DNA from: Anaerostipes faecalis
GTDB taxonomy: Bacteria > Bacillota > Clostridia > Lachnospirales > Lachnospiraceae
Reading direction: 5' to 3'
NCBI RefSeq assembly: GCF_018982945.1
Contig: NZ_JABRXE010000002.1
Coordinates: forward strand, 62,001 to 126,000
DNA: 64,000 nucleotides
Shown here: positions 7,825-17,861 of the stretch, piece after piece
How the letters are laid out: the number at the start of each line of letters is the position of its first letter
Position numbering within the stretch: position 1 is the stretch's first letter
Notes under the pieces: generated by a model
Told to the model about the DNA's origin: nothing
Databases searched by the model: none
What the model saw: the letters and a program-made list of their open reading frames with translations, nothing else
Position numbers and translations under genes: made by a program

Positions 7825-10800
7825 TTATAAATTAATGATTTTTTTCAGCCCTACTGCATAAATACAACATTCTTTCACCGTTTTGCCTGTAGTCTGCTCC
7901 AGTGCCCTTTTATAGTAATCCAATTGGCTTTGATATCTGTCAACCAAAATCTTTTCCTGTCCTTTTGGAATCCTATCGGTTTTATAGTCTACCAAAATCA
8001 GTTCATCGTCTTCTTCAAAATAAAGGTCTATTATTCCCTGAACTACTACATAGGAATCACCCGTACTTTCAGGATTCATTTTAGAAAAAGGAATTCCCAT
8101 AACAAATTGTTTCTCTTTAAATACATGATTTCTTTTTGCCGCTTCTCTGACTCTTCTTCCCAAATCCGAGTCTAAAAATGCCATAATTTCATTACGATCA
8201 ATCACAGAGTCATAATTTTGATCTATTATCTTTTTATGAATCCATTGACTAATCTGCACATCCAATTCTTCTTTTGTATATTTTTTAGCAAAGTCTAGCA
8301 ATTCAAAGACTTTATGAATCACTGTCCCTCTGGATGCCGAAGAAACCTTTTGGTCTTTTTTTATAAATTTAGGAACCTTTTTTTCATCTTCACAGATTCT
8401 TTTAAATATCCGTTCTTCCTGGTCTGCCTGCTGGCTCATCCTTTTTATTTCAGACACAGAATATTTCAACTGTCCTGTTGTTTCCGGATTATTCTCATAT
8501 TCATATAAAAAATTCTGTTTCATTTTCCGGATAGCTTGTTCAGGTTTATCAGATAAAAGGTTTTCCATAAACTTTTGTTTTTCTATTTTTTTATCAATTT
8601 CCTTCATTTCATGCATCCAGGTCAGTGCTTCCATTGAATATATCTTAATCTCAAAATCATCTTCAGAAATATATGGAAGAGCGCAGAAAATCCAATCCAT
8701 GTATGAACTGCCTGTGAACAAATCAACATAAGAAACCATCCCATTTTTTGACCAGTCAATATCTCTCTTTTTTATTCCGGTTAAAATGAGTTTTTCCTTT
8801 GCTCGGGTCATAGCTACATAAAGTACCCTTAACTCTTCTCCCAGTGAGTCTTTTAACATTTGCCGTCGAATCATGCTTTTTAAAACGGTAGTTCCTTTTG
8901 TTCTTAACACTGGATCTATTATATCTGCACCAATATAATAATCAGGATGAAAAATCAAACTTCCACTGCTGTCTCTTAGATTAAATTTCTGATGAATTTT
9001 TGATACAAAAACAATAGGATACTCCAATCCTTTACTTTTATGAATACTGGAAATATGCACTAGATTTTGTTCTTCTCCCAGAGTATTGGCTTCTCCAAAA
9101 TCCATATCATATTCCTGGCATTGTTCCATAAATCGTATAAAATGAAACAATCCTTTCATCTGATTGGTTTCAAATCCTTTTGCCTGCTCAATTAACATTA
9201 AAATATTTCCCTGACGTTTTTTTCCTTGAGGCATAGCTCCGGCATAATGATAATATCCTGTCTCATCCAGTGCCATCCATATCAGTTCTGTTAATCTTAA
9301 ATATGTTTTTGCATCTCTTAGTTTATCCAGCAGTTCCAATGTTTTCTCAGCCTTCTTCATGGATGTTCGTACATTTACCAGAGAATCATATAAATACTTT
9401 TCTCCTCCATCTGCCTTGACCAATCCCAGTTCTTCTTCCGACATGCCGATCATTGGTGAACGAAGTACTGCTGCCAGATCAATATCCAAATAAATATTAT
9501 CTACAACAGACAGCAAACTCAGTAAAGTTCGAATTTCAACTGTGTCAAAATAACCTTTTTCACTATTACAAAACGCCGGAACTCCTGCATTCATTAATTC
9601 TTTCTGAATAATTTCTGCATTTCCTTTCATGGATCGAAGAAGAATTACTATATCACCATATTCAGCTTTACGGAGTACACGATTTCCTTCTTCATCTTCA
9701 CAAGTCACCATATAAGGATGCTCTCCATCTACCATCTCTTTAATTTTGGCTCCGATCATCTTAGCTTCAATGGTTACAGCATCATCTTCCGCTTCTTTTA
9801 CCTCTTTTGAATCCACCAAAAGAATTTCCGGCAAAATATTTTCTGTTTCCGGGAAAGACATGGTAGGTACCAGTGATACCTCTTTGGTATATTCAATATT
9901 CCCAAGACTTTCATGCATAATCTGATAAAAAATACTATTTACAAAATTAAGAACTTCCTTGCGGCTTCGAAAATTATTTTGCAACTCAATCAGCTGATAC
10001 TGTTCATCCCATCTCTGATAATTATAATATTTCCCCAAAAATAAATCTGGTCTGGCCAGACGAAAACTGTAAATACTCTGCTTTACATCTCCAACCATAA
10101 ACATATTGTGTCCACCGGAGAATTCCTTTGAAACACTTCGAAGAATGGCATCCTGAATAAAATTACTGTCCTGATATTCATCTATATATATTTCTTCATA
10201 TGATTCGGCTTTCTCCCTTGCTATCTGACTTGGTACAGGTTGTCCATCTTCGTCAAAATGATCAATTAATAGTTGCAGAGCAAAATGTTCCATATCATCA
10301 AAATCCATTAAATTCTCATCGGACTTTCGCTGAGAATATCTTTCCAAAAACCGCTCCGTTAAATCAATTAATGCTTCTAAAGGTTCTCTTAAAACACGCA
10401 GTTCTCTAAAAAGTTCTTTTTCTTCCTGATAAAAGTAAGAAGCCTGTATATCTACAATTAATTTATATGCCCTATTTCTAAGTTCTTTACATTGTTCCTG
10501 AAGCTCTGGAATAATCTGATCTGTTTTTTTCTTTCTGCCACTTAAACGAGGTTTTTTCATATTCATAAACTGATTGCATAAATCAGAAATCCCTTCTGCC
10601 TCTGTCATATTTTCTATAATTTCTGAATCCTGATCCAGTGTTTTTAAATAAAAGTATGGTCCTCCTTCCTGTAATGCAAGCTCTTTTGCTTCCCTGATCA
10701 TTCTTCCTGCACTTTCTATAATATTCTTTGCATCTGTCAAAATAATCTTCACAAAAGGGGCTTCCCTAAATTCCTCCAATGTTTTCACCGAAATATTGCG

Positions 10801-11382
10801 TCTTGCTTCATCCAGCCATTTTTCAGGCTGTACATGACTCCTTGCATTTAAATATAATTTCCAGATATACTGACTGATCACATCATCTTTTTTTCCTGGA
10901 GAATAAGACTCTATCAGCTTGATAAATCCATCTTCACGTTTTCCATAAGCTTCTTCCAGTATTTCATCCAATACCTGCTCCCGCAAAAGAGATAACTGGC
11001 CTTCGTCCCCAGGAGACATTCCCGGATCCATTCCAATCACATAAAAATAATCACGGATCAATTCCATGCAAAAGCTGTGAATCGTGGTTATCTGTGCTTT
11101 ATGTATTAAAGAAAGCTGTCTGATATAATGAGCATTTTCAGGATGTTCCTGCACCTTTAACTCCAATGCTCTGGCAATTCTTTCCCTCATTTCACCTGCT
11201 GCAGCTTTCGTAAATGTCACTACAAGAAGCTTATCCACATCCAACGGATGAGCCTCATCTGTAATTTTTTGTATGATTCTCTCAACAAGAACCGCTGTTT
11301 TTCCTGATCCTGCTGCCGCGGACACTAAAATATCGGCATCCCTCTGATCAATAACCTTTTGTTGTTCCTTTGTCCAAGGCAT
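7825..11382 (-). CDS. addA: ATP-dependent helicase/nuclease subunit A
   Basis: Catalytic helicase-nuclease of the AddAB complex, the Firmicutes counterpart of RecBCD, which resects double-strand breaks and loads RecA. It has about 1185 residues, normal for AddA. The UvrD-like Walker A motif AAAGSGKTAVL is near residue 23, motif II IDEYQDSN near residue 405, and helicase motif VLYVAMTRAKEKL around residue 855. The C-terminal RecB-type nuclease motif VDYKTDR lies near residue 1130. The start at 11382 (MPWTKEQQKVI) follows GGAGGAGGG and overlaps the end of addB by 35 bases, so the two are co-translated. Confidence 0.96.
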   Translation of the reverse strand: MPWTKEQQKVIDQRDADILVSAAAGSGKTAVLVERIIQKITDEAHPLDVDKLLVVTFTKAAAGEMRERIARALELKVQEHPENAHYIRQLSLIHKAQITTIHSFCMELIRDYFYVIGMDPGMSPGDEGQLSLLREQVLDEILEEAYGKREDGFIKLIESYSPGKKDDVISQYIWKLYLNARSHVQPEKWLDEARRNISVKTLEEFREAPFVKIILTDAKNIIESAGRMIREAKELALQEGGPYFYLKTLDQDSEIIENMTEAEGISDLCNQFMNMKKPRLSGRKKKTDQIIPELQEQCKELRNRAYKLIVDIQASYFYQEEKELFRELRVLREPLEALIDLTERFLERYSQRKSDENLMDFDDMEHFALQLLIDHFDEDGQPVPSQIAREKAESYEEIYIDEYQDSNFIQDAILRSVSKEFSGGHNMFMVGDVKQSIYSFRLARPDLFLGKYYNYQRWDEQYQLIELQNNFRSRKEVLNFVNSIFYQIMHESLGNIEYTKEVSLVPTMSFPETENILPEILLVDSKEVKEAEDDAVTIEAKMIGAKIKEMVDGEHPYMVTCEDEEGNRVLRKAEYGDIVILLRSMKGNAEIIQKELMNAGVPAFCNSEKGYFDTVEIRTLLSLLSVVDNIYLDIDLAAVLRSPMIGMSEEELGLVKADGGEKYLYDSLVNVRTSMKKAEKTLELLDKLRDAKTYLRLTELIWMALDETGYYHYAGAMPQGKKRQGNILMLIEQAKGFETNQMKGLFHFIRFMEQCQEYDMDFGEANTLGEEQNLVHISSIHKSKGLEYPIVFVSKIHQKFNLRDSSGSLIFHPDYYIGADIIDPVLRTKGTTVLKSMIRRQMLKDSLGEELRVLYVAMTRAKEKLILTGIKKRDIDWSKNGMVSYVDLFTGSSYMDWIFCALPYISEDDFEIKIYSMEALTWMHEMKEIDKKIEKQKFMENLLSDKPEQAIRKMKQNFLYEYENNPETTGQLKYSVSEIKRMSQQADQEERIFKRICEDEKKVPKFIKKDQKVSSASRGTVIHKVFELLDFAKKYTKEELDVQISQWIHKKIIDQNYDSVIDRNEIMAFLDSDLGRRVREAAKRNHVFKEKQFVMGIPFSKMNPESTGDSYVVVQGIIDLYFEEDDELILVDYKTDRIPKGQEKILVDRYQSQLDYYKRALEQTTGKTVKECCIYAVGLKKIINL

Positions 11383-14300
11383 ACTTTCCCTCCTCCAGTG
11401 ACATTTTATCAATTTTATTTACAGGATCTACACCTGATTCATATGCGCAAATATTTCGAAAACTGCAATAGGTACACGGCATAGTTCCATTATATTCATA
11501 AGGTCGGATGGATACTTCTCCTTTCATCAGAGAATTCCCAAGTTCTTTCATTTTATTTTCAACAATACCTCCCAGGGTTATCATCTGATTAGTATTTAAA
11601 ACAGAAGAATTTTTACTATATCCATTTTTTGTGGCAGTTACAGGTAATGAAAGAAATCCTTCCTCTCCTGGATTTTCCATCTGAGGAATCAGATTATAAT
11701 CTTCATTGACAATTCCGCTCATCTTCATTGATTTTAATAACTGCACTTTTGCTTCTTCAGGATCTTTTTCTTCCACAATAGGATCATCCAGATGAAAATA
11801 AAACATTCCTGCCGGTAAAATCCTTTTATTATTTTTCTTCTCTTCCAGCTCTAGCATGGCATTCATATAAATAATCAGCTGCATTTGAAGTCCATGAAAT
11901 ATTTTTGCAAAGTCAAATTTCATTTTTCCAGACTTATAATCAATAATCTTTATATATTTATTTTCACTGTCCTCAATGCTGTCCATCCGGTCTACCACTC
12001 CAGAGAAGGTCATTTTTCCTCCATCATCCAGTGTAAACCGCATAGATTCGAGATGATTTTGCTCAGAAAATGCTATCTCATATTCCTCTGGTGTAAATTC
12101 CCCTCTTTGGATATAGGTTTCCATAACCCAGACTGCTCTTCTTGATATTCTTTTCATTCGATCCAGCAAATATTCATTTCGACTGGTACTGTGAAGAATT
12201 TCCCCTTGAACATCTGATACGGCTTCTTCTACTATCTTATCTACAAATGAATCTCTTGATGCATCATCTGCAAATTTCCAATCCGTCCGTTTCCCAACCA
12301 GTTCCATGGTTTTGTGAAATACCTGACCCATATCCACCGGTAATATTTCATGCTTTAACCGTTCTTTTAATCTCAACCCATACTGCATAAAATGAGAAAA
12401 GGCACATCCAGCAAATTTTTCCATTCGGGTAACACTTCCAGAAAGTGTATCTCCATAAAGTTTCTTTACAAGTTCCTGGCTGATCGGTAATGCCTCATTC
12501 TGGTAGAACTTTGCGTCAATATAAGAAACTGCAGGGGCAAAATCATCCAATGCAAAGTAAAGTGTCTGTAACTCCTGAAATGTTTCATCATCGGTATCCT
12601 GCTGTAACAACCAAACCAAATGATCCGTTGCTTCTTCCACTGAAAAACTTTCTTCTGGAACACTCTCATCCTCATAGAGTGAAATTTCAGGGAAAATTTT
12701 GCGAACACGTTCCAGTACATAAGAAGGCTGTCGATTCTCTCCTGAAGCATTCATCATACAATAAGATAAATACAATTTTTCTGATGGTTTAGACAATGCC
12801 AGATATAAATAGAACTGTTCCGTATATGCTGACATTTTCGCAGTAGGGGCCAGCATAATGCCTTGATTTCTAAGAATTTCTCTCTGATCATCGCTGACAA
12901 CTCCTCCGCCTTGAGACTGCTTAGGAATGATTCCATCATTGATTCCAAGGAAAAACAGAACTTTAACTCCCTCTGCCCTTGTTCGTTCCATATCTCCAAT
13001 TAAAACCTGATCCAGGCTTGGCGGAATAACCCCAACCGTCATTTCTTCCATTCCACTTTCCAGCACACTTAAGAAATCATCATAAGAAAGTTTTTCTTCT
13101 CCCAAAATGTCTGCCATCTGATCCATAAGATCCAGTATCTGACCAAAAATCTTCTCGCTGGTTTTTGCCTGGGCAATTTCTCCCCTTTCTTCAAAAATTT
13201 TCTGCTGTTCTTTCATTTTCTCTTCCAGCTGAAGTCTTTCAAAAAATTCATACAGACATGTCAGTTTATCAAGTACCGTACTCCCTCTTTTCTTAACTCC
13301 TTCTTTTAACGGTTTAATTTCCTTTATAAATTCCTGCCGGCAGGCTTCAATCCTCTGTAACTCATCTTCTTCAAAAGCTTTTGACTTAAATGGCCGGTTC
13401 CATTTTGTATATCCTCGGATCCCTGTGGCAATTACATAATTTTCAAGCAAATCTGCATCTTCCATGGACAAACATGAAAAGCCGGATTTTAAATAACGAA
13501 ATACCATTTCATAAGAAAAATCCATCTGTATCATTTTCAATGCAGATAAAATTGTCTCAATACATGGATTATTTTGTAACTTTCTATTCACATCCACAAA
13601 ATACGGTATCTTCAAATCCTGAAAACTTCTTTCCAGTTCACTTTGATAATTTTCCAGATCTGCTGTCAAAACTATGATATCTTTATATTGATAATTTTCT
13701 TCCCGTATCAGCCGTTCAAGCTGATGGGCAACCATCCTGCTCTCTGCTCTTGGATTCACAGCTCTTTGAATCTGAATATCTTTTGTTTGCTCCGGAAATA
13801 CCCCATATGGATATCGAAACAGATTCTGTTCCATAAAACGTAATTCAGGTGAACCCTGTTTGTCTGGGTAACACAGTATATCTGGTTTTACAATTGTCCG
13901 AGTCTGTCTCGCAATCTCAATCAGCTGTTGCTTTTCATATTTAGACATAGCAAATAGCTCATATTCCCTATATGGAGTTGATACATCTTTAGCGTCTATT
14001 GTAAATGAAATATTCACCTGCTTACCCAGCTCCATTAACTGTCTGATAACTTTTCGCTGAATTGGTGTAAACCCTGTAAATCCATCAAGATAGAAAATTG
14101 CATTCCTGAGCTTTTTGGATTCCTTCATTTTTTTTGCAAGCACATCTAACAGCTGTTCAGATATGAGATATCTCTCTCCTATATAATTTTCAAAAGAATC
14201 CATTATCAAAAGAATATCATCCATTTTTGCCTGAAGTCCTGGCTTTTGTATTATATCCATCGCCTGCTCCAGCTCTTTTTTTTCAATATCATACTGGTAC

Positions 14301-14686
14301 ATTTCAGAGAAAAAAGATTTTAATTCATCAATAAATCCCTGTTTTCCCATACTGGAACCAAATACTTTCAACTCCTTTTTATGTTTCTCCATTACCTTTC
14401 GGATGACCATAGATTTTCCTTCGTCTTCTAACAACTGCTCAGGCACATAGGATAATTCCTCAAATATTCTATATGCAAGACGAAAAAAACCTACCACATC
14501 AATATTCATTGTTCCATGAGCAGGATGTCGTGTTACCAGTTCTTTTTGGGCATTTAACGTAGACTGATCAGGTACAATAAAAAAGAATTCCTGTTCCGGA
14601 TGTTCTATCGATTCTCTGATCATCTTTTCATATATATAATTTGTTTTTCCAGATCTTGCAGATCCAAGAATAAATTGTAATGACAT
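11348..14686 (-). CDS. addB: ATP-dependent helicase/deoxyribonuclease subunit B
   Basis: Second subunit of AddAB: Chi recognition, a structural helicase fold and a 5'-strand nuclease. It has about 1112 residues from the ATG at 14686, which follows CGGAGGA. The Walker A motif LGSARSGKT is at residues 7-15. The nuclease motif IIDYKSGK is in the C-terminal third. The Fe-S cluster ligands characteristic of AddB are present: an upstream Cys in EKFAGCAFSHF and the CTYCSFRNIC group near residue 1080. It lies first in the addB-addA operon and diverges from the small membrane protein gene at 14798. Confidence 0.96.
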   Translation of the reverse strand: MSLQFILGSARSGKTNYIYEKMIRESIEHPEQEFFFIVPDQSTLNAQKELVTRHPAHGTMNIDVVGFFRLAYRIFEELSYVPEQLLEDEGKSMVIRKVMEKHKKELKVFGSSMGKQGFIDELKSFFSEMYQYDIEKKELEQAMDIIQKPGLQAKMDDILLIMDSFENYIGERYLISEQLLDVLAKKMKESKKLRNAIFYLDGFTGFTPIQRKVIRQLMELGKQVNISFTIDAKDVSTPYREYELFAMSKYEKQQLIEIARQTRTIVKPDILCYPDKQGSPELRFMEQNLFRYPYGVFPEQTKDIQIQRAVNPRAESRMVAHQLERLIREENYQYKDIIVLTADLENYQSELERSFQDLKIPYFVDVNRKLQNNPCIETILSALKMIQMDFSYEMVFRYLKSGFSCLSMEDADLLENYVIATGIRGYTKWNRPFKSKAFEEDELQRIEACRQEFIKEIKPLKEGVKKRGSTVLDKLTCLYEFFERLQLEEKMKEQQKIFEERGEIAQAKTSEKIFGQILDLMDQMADILGEEKLSYDDFLSVLESGMEEMTVGVIPPSLDQVLIGDMERTRAEGVKVLFFLGINDGIIPKQSQGGGVVSDDQREILRNQGIMLAPTAKMSAYTEQFYLYLALSKPSEKLYLSYCMMNASGENRQPSYVLERVRKIFPEISLYEDESVPEESFSVEEATDHLVWLLQQDTDDETFQELQTLYFALDDFAPAVSYIDAKFYQNEALPISQELVKKLYGDTLSGSVTRMEKFAGCAFSHFMQYGLRLKERLKHEILPVDMGQVFHKTMELVGKRTDWKFADDASRDSFVDKIVEEAVSDVQGEILHSTSRNEYLLDRMKRISRRAVWVMETYIQRGEFTPEEYEIAFSEQNHLESMRFTLDDGGKMTFSGVVDRMDSIEDSENKYIKIIDYKSGKMKFDFAKIFHGLQMQLIIYMNAMLELEEKKNNKRILPAGMFYFHLDDPIVEEKDPEEAKVQLLKSMKMSGIVNEDYNLIPQMENPGEEGFLSLPVTATKNGYSKNSSVLNTNQMITLGGIVENKMKELGNSLMKGEVSIRPYEYNGTMPCTYCSFRNICAYESGVDPVNKIDKMSLEEGKYALDKGTTKGY

Positions 14687-14797
14687 ATTTTCCTCCGGTT
14701 CTTTGCTTTTGACAATTATACTACATTTCCTCAATAATGTGTTCTAAGAAAAAAAAATACCTCATATATTATAGAAGAATCTTTTTGGGAGGAAATT

Positions 14798-15229
14798 ATG
14801 TCATCAAAAACGAAAATTGTCGTATTTAAGGCAAGAGAACTGATTTATACAGGGATTTTCGTCGTTCTGGGAATCCTGCTGATTCTTTTACTGATTTTTA
14901 TGTTTATACCATCAAAAGAACAAAAAAAGACCAAACAAACTTCCGGCTACATAGATGGAACCTATACCTCGCCACTAAAACTAGGGGAAAATGAACTGGA
15001 ATTACGAGTTACTGTTAAAAACCAAAAACCACAATCTGTTACTCTGAAACATTTAAATAAATCCATTAAAACCATGTATCCTTTAGTGGAACCATCCCTG
15101 GAAGAAATTAACAAACAGCTTCCAAAAATAAAAAATATTGATAATATTAAATTTGAAAAACAAAACCAGTATACAAATACCATATTAAAACAGGCCATCA
15201 AAAACGCATTAAAACAAGCGCAGGAATAA
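14798..15229 (+). CDS. Membrane-anchored protein, possible FMN-binding-like domain
   Basis: A 143-residue protein with one strong transmembrane helix (about residues 18-42) and an external domain. The external part starts SGYIDGTYTSPLKLGENELELRV and continues with a VTVKNQKPQSV strand. This recalls the opening of FMN-binding (NqrC/RnfG-like) domains, but the usual Thr flavinylation motif is not visible, so cofactor binding is unsupported. Ribosome binding site GGGAGG is 6 bases before the ATG. The gene is divergent from addB and ends inside a strong terminator. I cannot assign a function. Confidence 0.6.
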   Translation: MSSKTKIVVFKARELIYTGIFVVLGILLILLLIFMFIPSKEQKKTKQTSGYIDGTYTSPLKLGENELELRVTVKNQKPQSVTLKHLNKSIKTMYPLVEPSLEEINKQLPKIKNIDNIKFEKQNQYTNTILKQAIKNALKQAQE

Positions 15230-15250
15230 ATAATCCTGCGCTTGTTTTTT
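15215..15250 (+). terminator. Intrinsic terminator
   Basis: A perfect 11-bp stem CAAGCGCAGGA/TCCTGCGCTTG (15215-15225, 15234-15244) is followed by six T. The left arm encodes the last residues of the preceding membrane protein, so the stop codon lies in the loop. An A-run on the left gives weak activity for the converging lipoprotein gene. Confidence 0.9.
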
Positions 15251-15256
15251 AATTTC

Positions 15257-15751
15257 TTATTTGTATTCTTCAACCTTATTTGTATCTGTGTTTTTCTTAT
15301 AAATTTTCCCAGTATCCTTATCTATATAGAAATCTCCATATTTTTTCCCAGAATCATCAGAAGTATCATATATTTCAAAATGATATCCTTTTGCACCGCT
15401 TTTATACTCTGTTACATCCTGTGATTCATTCCGGACTTCATACTGTCCATCTGTATTATCTCTTCCCAATCGATTTAATAGATAGTCTCTGGCATCACCG
15501 TAGTCACTAAAACCATTTGCAACGTCATCAACCGCATCCTGGGCTCCATCTGCAATATCATCTGCAGCATCTCCAACGTCATCTGCCAGACTGTCATTAT
15601 CAGTAGCATCTGCAGATGCATTTCCTGATGCATTTCCTGATGCATTTCCCGTTGTATTATTATTATTATTATTTCCACATCCAGTGAACAAAATAGAAGT
15701 TCCCAAAATCATGACCGCCGCCATACATAAAGTCCAAATATTCTTTTTCAT
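15257..15751 (-). CDS. Lipoprotein with low-complexity linker, unknown function
   Basis: A 164-residue lipoprotein. The signal peptide ends in a lipobox LFTGC with the acylated Cys at residue 25. Next come six Asn in a row and three copies of GNAS, then an Ala/Asp-rich helix-prone stretch (ADDVGDAADDIADGAQDAVDD). The C-terminal domain (about residues 85-164) has alternating Tyr/Asp strands (YGDFYIDKDTGKIYKK) resembling small PepSY-like or beta-lattice extracellular domains, but I do not assign a family. The repeats suggest a flexible tether between membrane and domain. Ribosome binding site AGGAG precedes the ATG. Confidence 0.6.
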   Translation of the reverse strand: MKKNIWTLCMAAVMILGTSILFTGCGNNNNNNTTGNASGNASGNASADATDNDSLADDVGDAADDIADGAQDAVDDVANGFSDYGDARDYLLNRLGRDNTDGQYEVRNESQDVTEYKSGAKGYHFEIYDTSDDSGKKYGDFYIDKDTGKIYKKNTDTNKVEEYK

Positions 15752-15820
15752 GTAGATTCTCCTTTTCTTCTCAACAATAATTTATAAAACTATTGTTTCC
15801 AAAGAAATAGAAAATATAAG

Positions 15821-17185
15821 CTATTGGAAAACTTTTTTTGGATTTAATAAATTTTTAGGATCTATTGCTGATTTGATCTGTTTCATTATTTGAAGATTTA
15901 CAGATGGTGTTGCCTTCAGAAAATACGTTTTTTTACTGATACCTATACCATGTTCTCCCGATGTCAGTCCACCTAATTCATGACTTTTATCATAAATTTT
16001 TTCCATAACCTTGCTGCTTATCTGCTCCCATTCCTCATCGTTGCGATTACCACGGACAACACATAAATGAACATTTCCATCACCGGCATGTCCAAAACTT
16101 ACCATTGTAACACCAGTTTTCTCTTCCAAATGATTTACATAATCAATAAATTCTGCTGATTTATCAATAGGAACTACAATGTCTACAGGAATCTGCTCTG
16201 ATTTTGCTTCTACTGCTTTTACCAGACATCCACGAATCTGCCATACAGTATCTTGAATTCGGGGATCCTCCAGAACTAATGTATCCAGTGCCCCGTTATT
16301 TTTTGCAATATCTCTTATTTTATCAATTCTTTTTAGAATCTCGCCTTTGTTATCTCCATCCAATGTTAAAATAATATAAGCTTTCGCCTTTGGATAAGGA
16401 AATGACAATCCTGTATATTCTTCCCCCAATGCAATTACTTTTTTCTCTACAAATTCTATTGCCGTAGGATCTACATTTCCACGAATTACATTTAATACTG
16501 CATGGATTCCTGTCTTCAGATCTGCAAAAGGCAAAAGAACTCCTATAGAAATCTGTGGTTTTACAATAAGTTTTACCACTGCTTTTGTGATAATCCCCAA
16601 AGTTCCTTCTGATCCGATAATCAAATGCTTTAATGGCAGACCGGAACTATCCTTTACTGTTTTTGTACCTGCTGTCATTACCTGTCCATCTGGCAGTACG
16701 ATTTCAAGACTTCGAACATAATCTCTGGTAACTCCATATTTTACCGCACGCATTCCTCCTGCGTTTGTGCTGATATTTCCACCAATAGTTGCTGTCTTTT
16801 CTCCTGGATCCGGAGGGTAAAATAATCCTTCTTTTTCAACAGCAGCCTGAAAATCTTTTAAGACGACTCCTGGTTCAACAGTTGCCGTAAATGTTTCTTT
16901 ATCAATTTCCAGAATCTGATCCATTTGAGATACATCCAGTACAATTCCACCTTCCAATGGTACTGTAGAGCCAACCAAATTTGTTCCCGCTCCTCTTGGT
17001 GTAACAGGTATATCATTTTCATATGCATATTTCATAATTTTGCTTACTTCATCTGTAGTCTTCGGAAAAACCAATGCCTGTGCAGTTCCGGCGACTCTTC
17101 CAAGAGTATCTGTCAAATACTTTTCTTCAATATTTTCTAAAATAACACGTTTAGGGTCTTTTATAATGTCATATAATCGGTTCAT
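15821..17185 (-). CDS. FAD-linked 2-hydroxyacid oxidase/dehydrogenase (GlcD-like)
   Basis: A 454-residue flavoprotein of the GlcD/D-lactate dehydrogenase family, which oxidises a 2-hydroxy acid to a 2-oxo acid. The FAD-binding type 4 domain is at the N-terminus (PVTPRGAGTNLVGSTVP near residue 60, then GGNISTNAGGMRAVKYG near residue 135). The C-terminal FAD-oxidase domain ends with the family-typical GHAGDGNVH and SGEHGIG motifs. It is the last gene of the aminotransferase-metQ-metQ-metN-metI cluster. That setting suggests a substrate related to methionine, for example 2-hydroxy-4-methylthiobutyrate, though lactate or glycolate remain possible. The start at 17185 has the best spacing from AAAGGA. 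Confidence 0.85.
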   Translation of the reverse strand: MNRLYDIIKDPKRVILENIEEKYLTDTLGRVAGTAQALVFPKTTDEVSKIMKYAYENDIPVTPRGAGTNLVGSTVPLEGGIVLDVSQMDQILEIDKETFTATVEPGVVLKDFQAAVEKEGLFYPPDPGEKTATIGGNISTNAGGMRAVKYGVTRDYVRSLEIVLPDGQVMTAGTKTVKDSSGLPLKHLIIGSEGTLGIITKAVVKLIVKPQISIGVLLPFADLKTGIHAVLNVIRGNVDPTAIEFVEKKVIALGEEYTGLSFPYPKAKAYIILTLDGDNKGEILKRIDKIRDIAKNNGALDTLVLEDPRIQDTVWQIRGCLVKAVEAKSEQIPVDIVVPIDKSAEFIDYVNHLEEKTGVTMVSFGHAGDGNVHLCVVRGNRNDEEWEQISSKVMEKIYDKSHELGGLTSGEHGIGISKKTYFLKATPSVNLQIMKQIKSAIDPKNLLNPKKVFQ

Positions 17186-17197
17186 TGTCATCATCCT

Positions 17198-17860
17198 TTA
17201 TTTTCTGGTAAATGCCAATGCAATTTTATCCCCAATCCACTGTCCGAGCTGAACGATAATTATTAATACAATAACCGTAAATAGTAAAACACCTGTCTGG
17301 TAACGGTTATATCCATACATAATTGCCAGATTACCGATTCCTCCTCCACCGACAGCACCCGCCATAGCAGAATATCCTATAATGCTGACAAAGGTAACTG
17401 TCAGAGCACGGATCAATGCTGGTTTTGCCTCTACAAACAAAACTTTACGGATAATCAGCCATGTACTTGCACCTGTGGAAACAGCTGCCTCAATAACTCC
17501 TTTATCCACTTCACTAAAGACACCTTCAACCAGTCTTGCAAAAAATGCAATAGACGCAATAGATAATGATACTGATGCCGCAAGCGCTCCAATGGATGTT
17601 CCAACAAGAATCCTTGTTACAGGAATCAACACAATAATCAAAATAATAAATGGCATAGAACGAATGATATTAATAATGGTTCCTGCAATTCCATTTATGA
17701 TTTTATTTTTAAAGAACAATGGGTTTGATGTTAAATGAAGTACCAGCCCTATGATAGTTCCAACAATTGCAGCAGCGATCATAGAAATCAGCACCATCTG
17801 AAAAGTTTCCAGTGCTGCCTGAGCAAACTCAGATTCAATTATTTCAATTGTCTCATTCAT
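17198..17860 (-). CDS. metI: Methionine ABC transporter permease
   Basis: Membrane component of the MetNIQ importer for D/L-methionine and related compounds. It has 220 residues and five predicted transmembrane helices. The permease EAA-loop region is recognisable as GVIEAAVSTGASTWLIIRKV near residue 125, the site that contacts the ATPase. The C-terminal VGGGGIGNLAIMYGYNRYQ is characteristic of the MetI family. It starts 2 bases after the metN stop and is followed by the GlcD-like gene. Confidence 0.94.
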   Translation of the reverse strand: MNETIEIIESEFAQAALETFQMVLISMIAAAIVGTIIGLVLHLTSNPLFFKNKIINGIAGTIINIIRSMPFIILIIVLIPVTRILVGTSIGALAASVSLSIASIAFFARLVEGVFSEVDKGVIEAAVSTGASTWLIIRKVLFVEAKPALIRALTVTFVSIIGYSAMAGAVGGGGIGNLAIMYGYNRYQTGVLLFTVIVLIIIVQLGQWIGDKIALAFTRK

Positions 17861-17861
17861 C

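Noticed and set aside
15475-15678. Ile/Gln/Met-rich minus-strand frame
   Set aside because: Alternate frame over the repetitive Asn and GNAS region of the lipoprotein gene.
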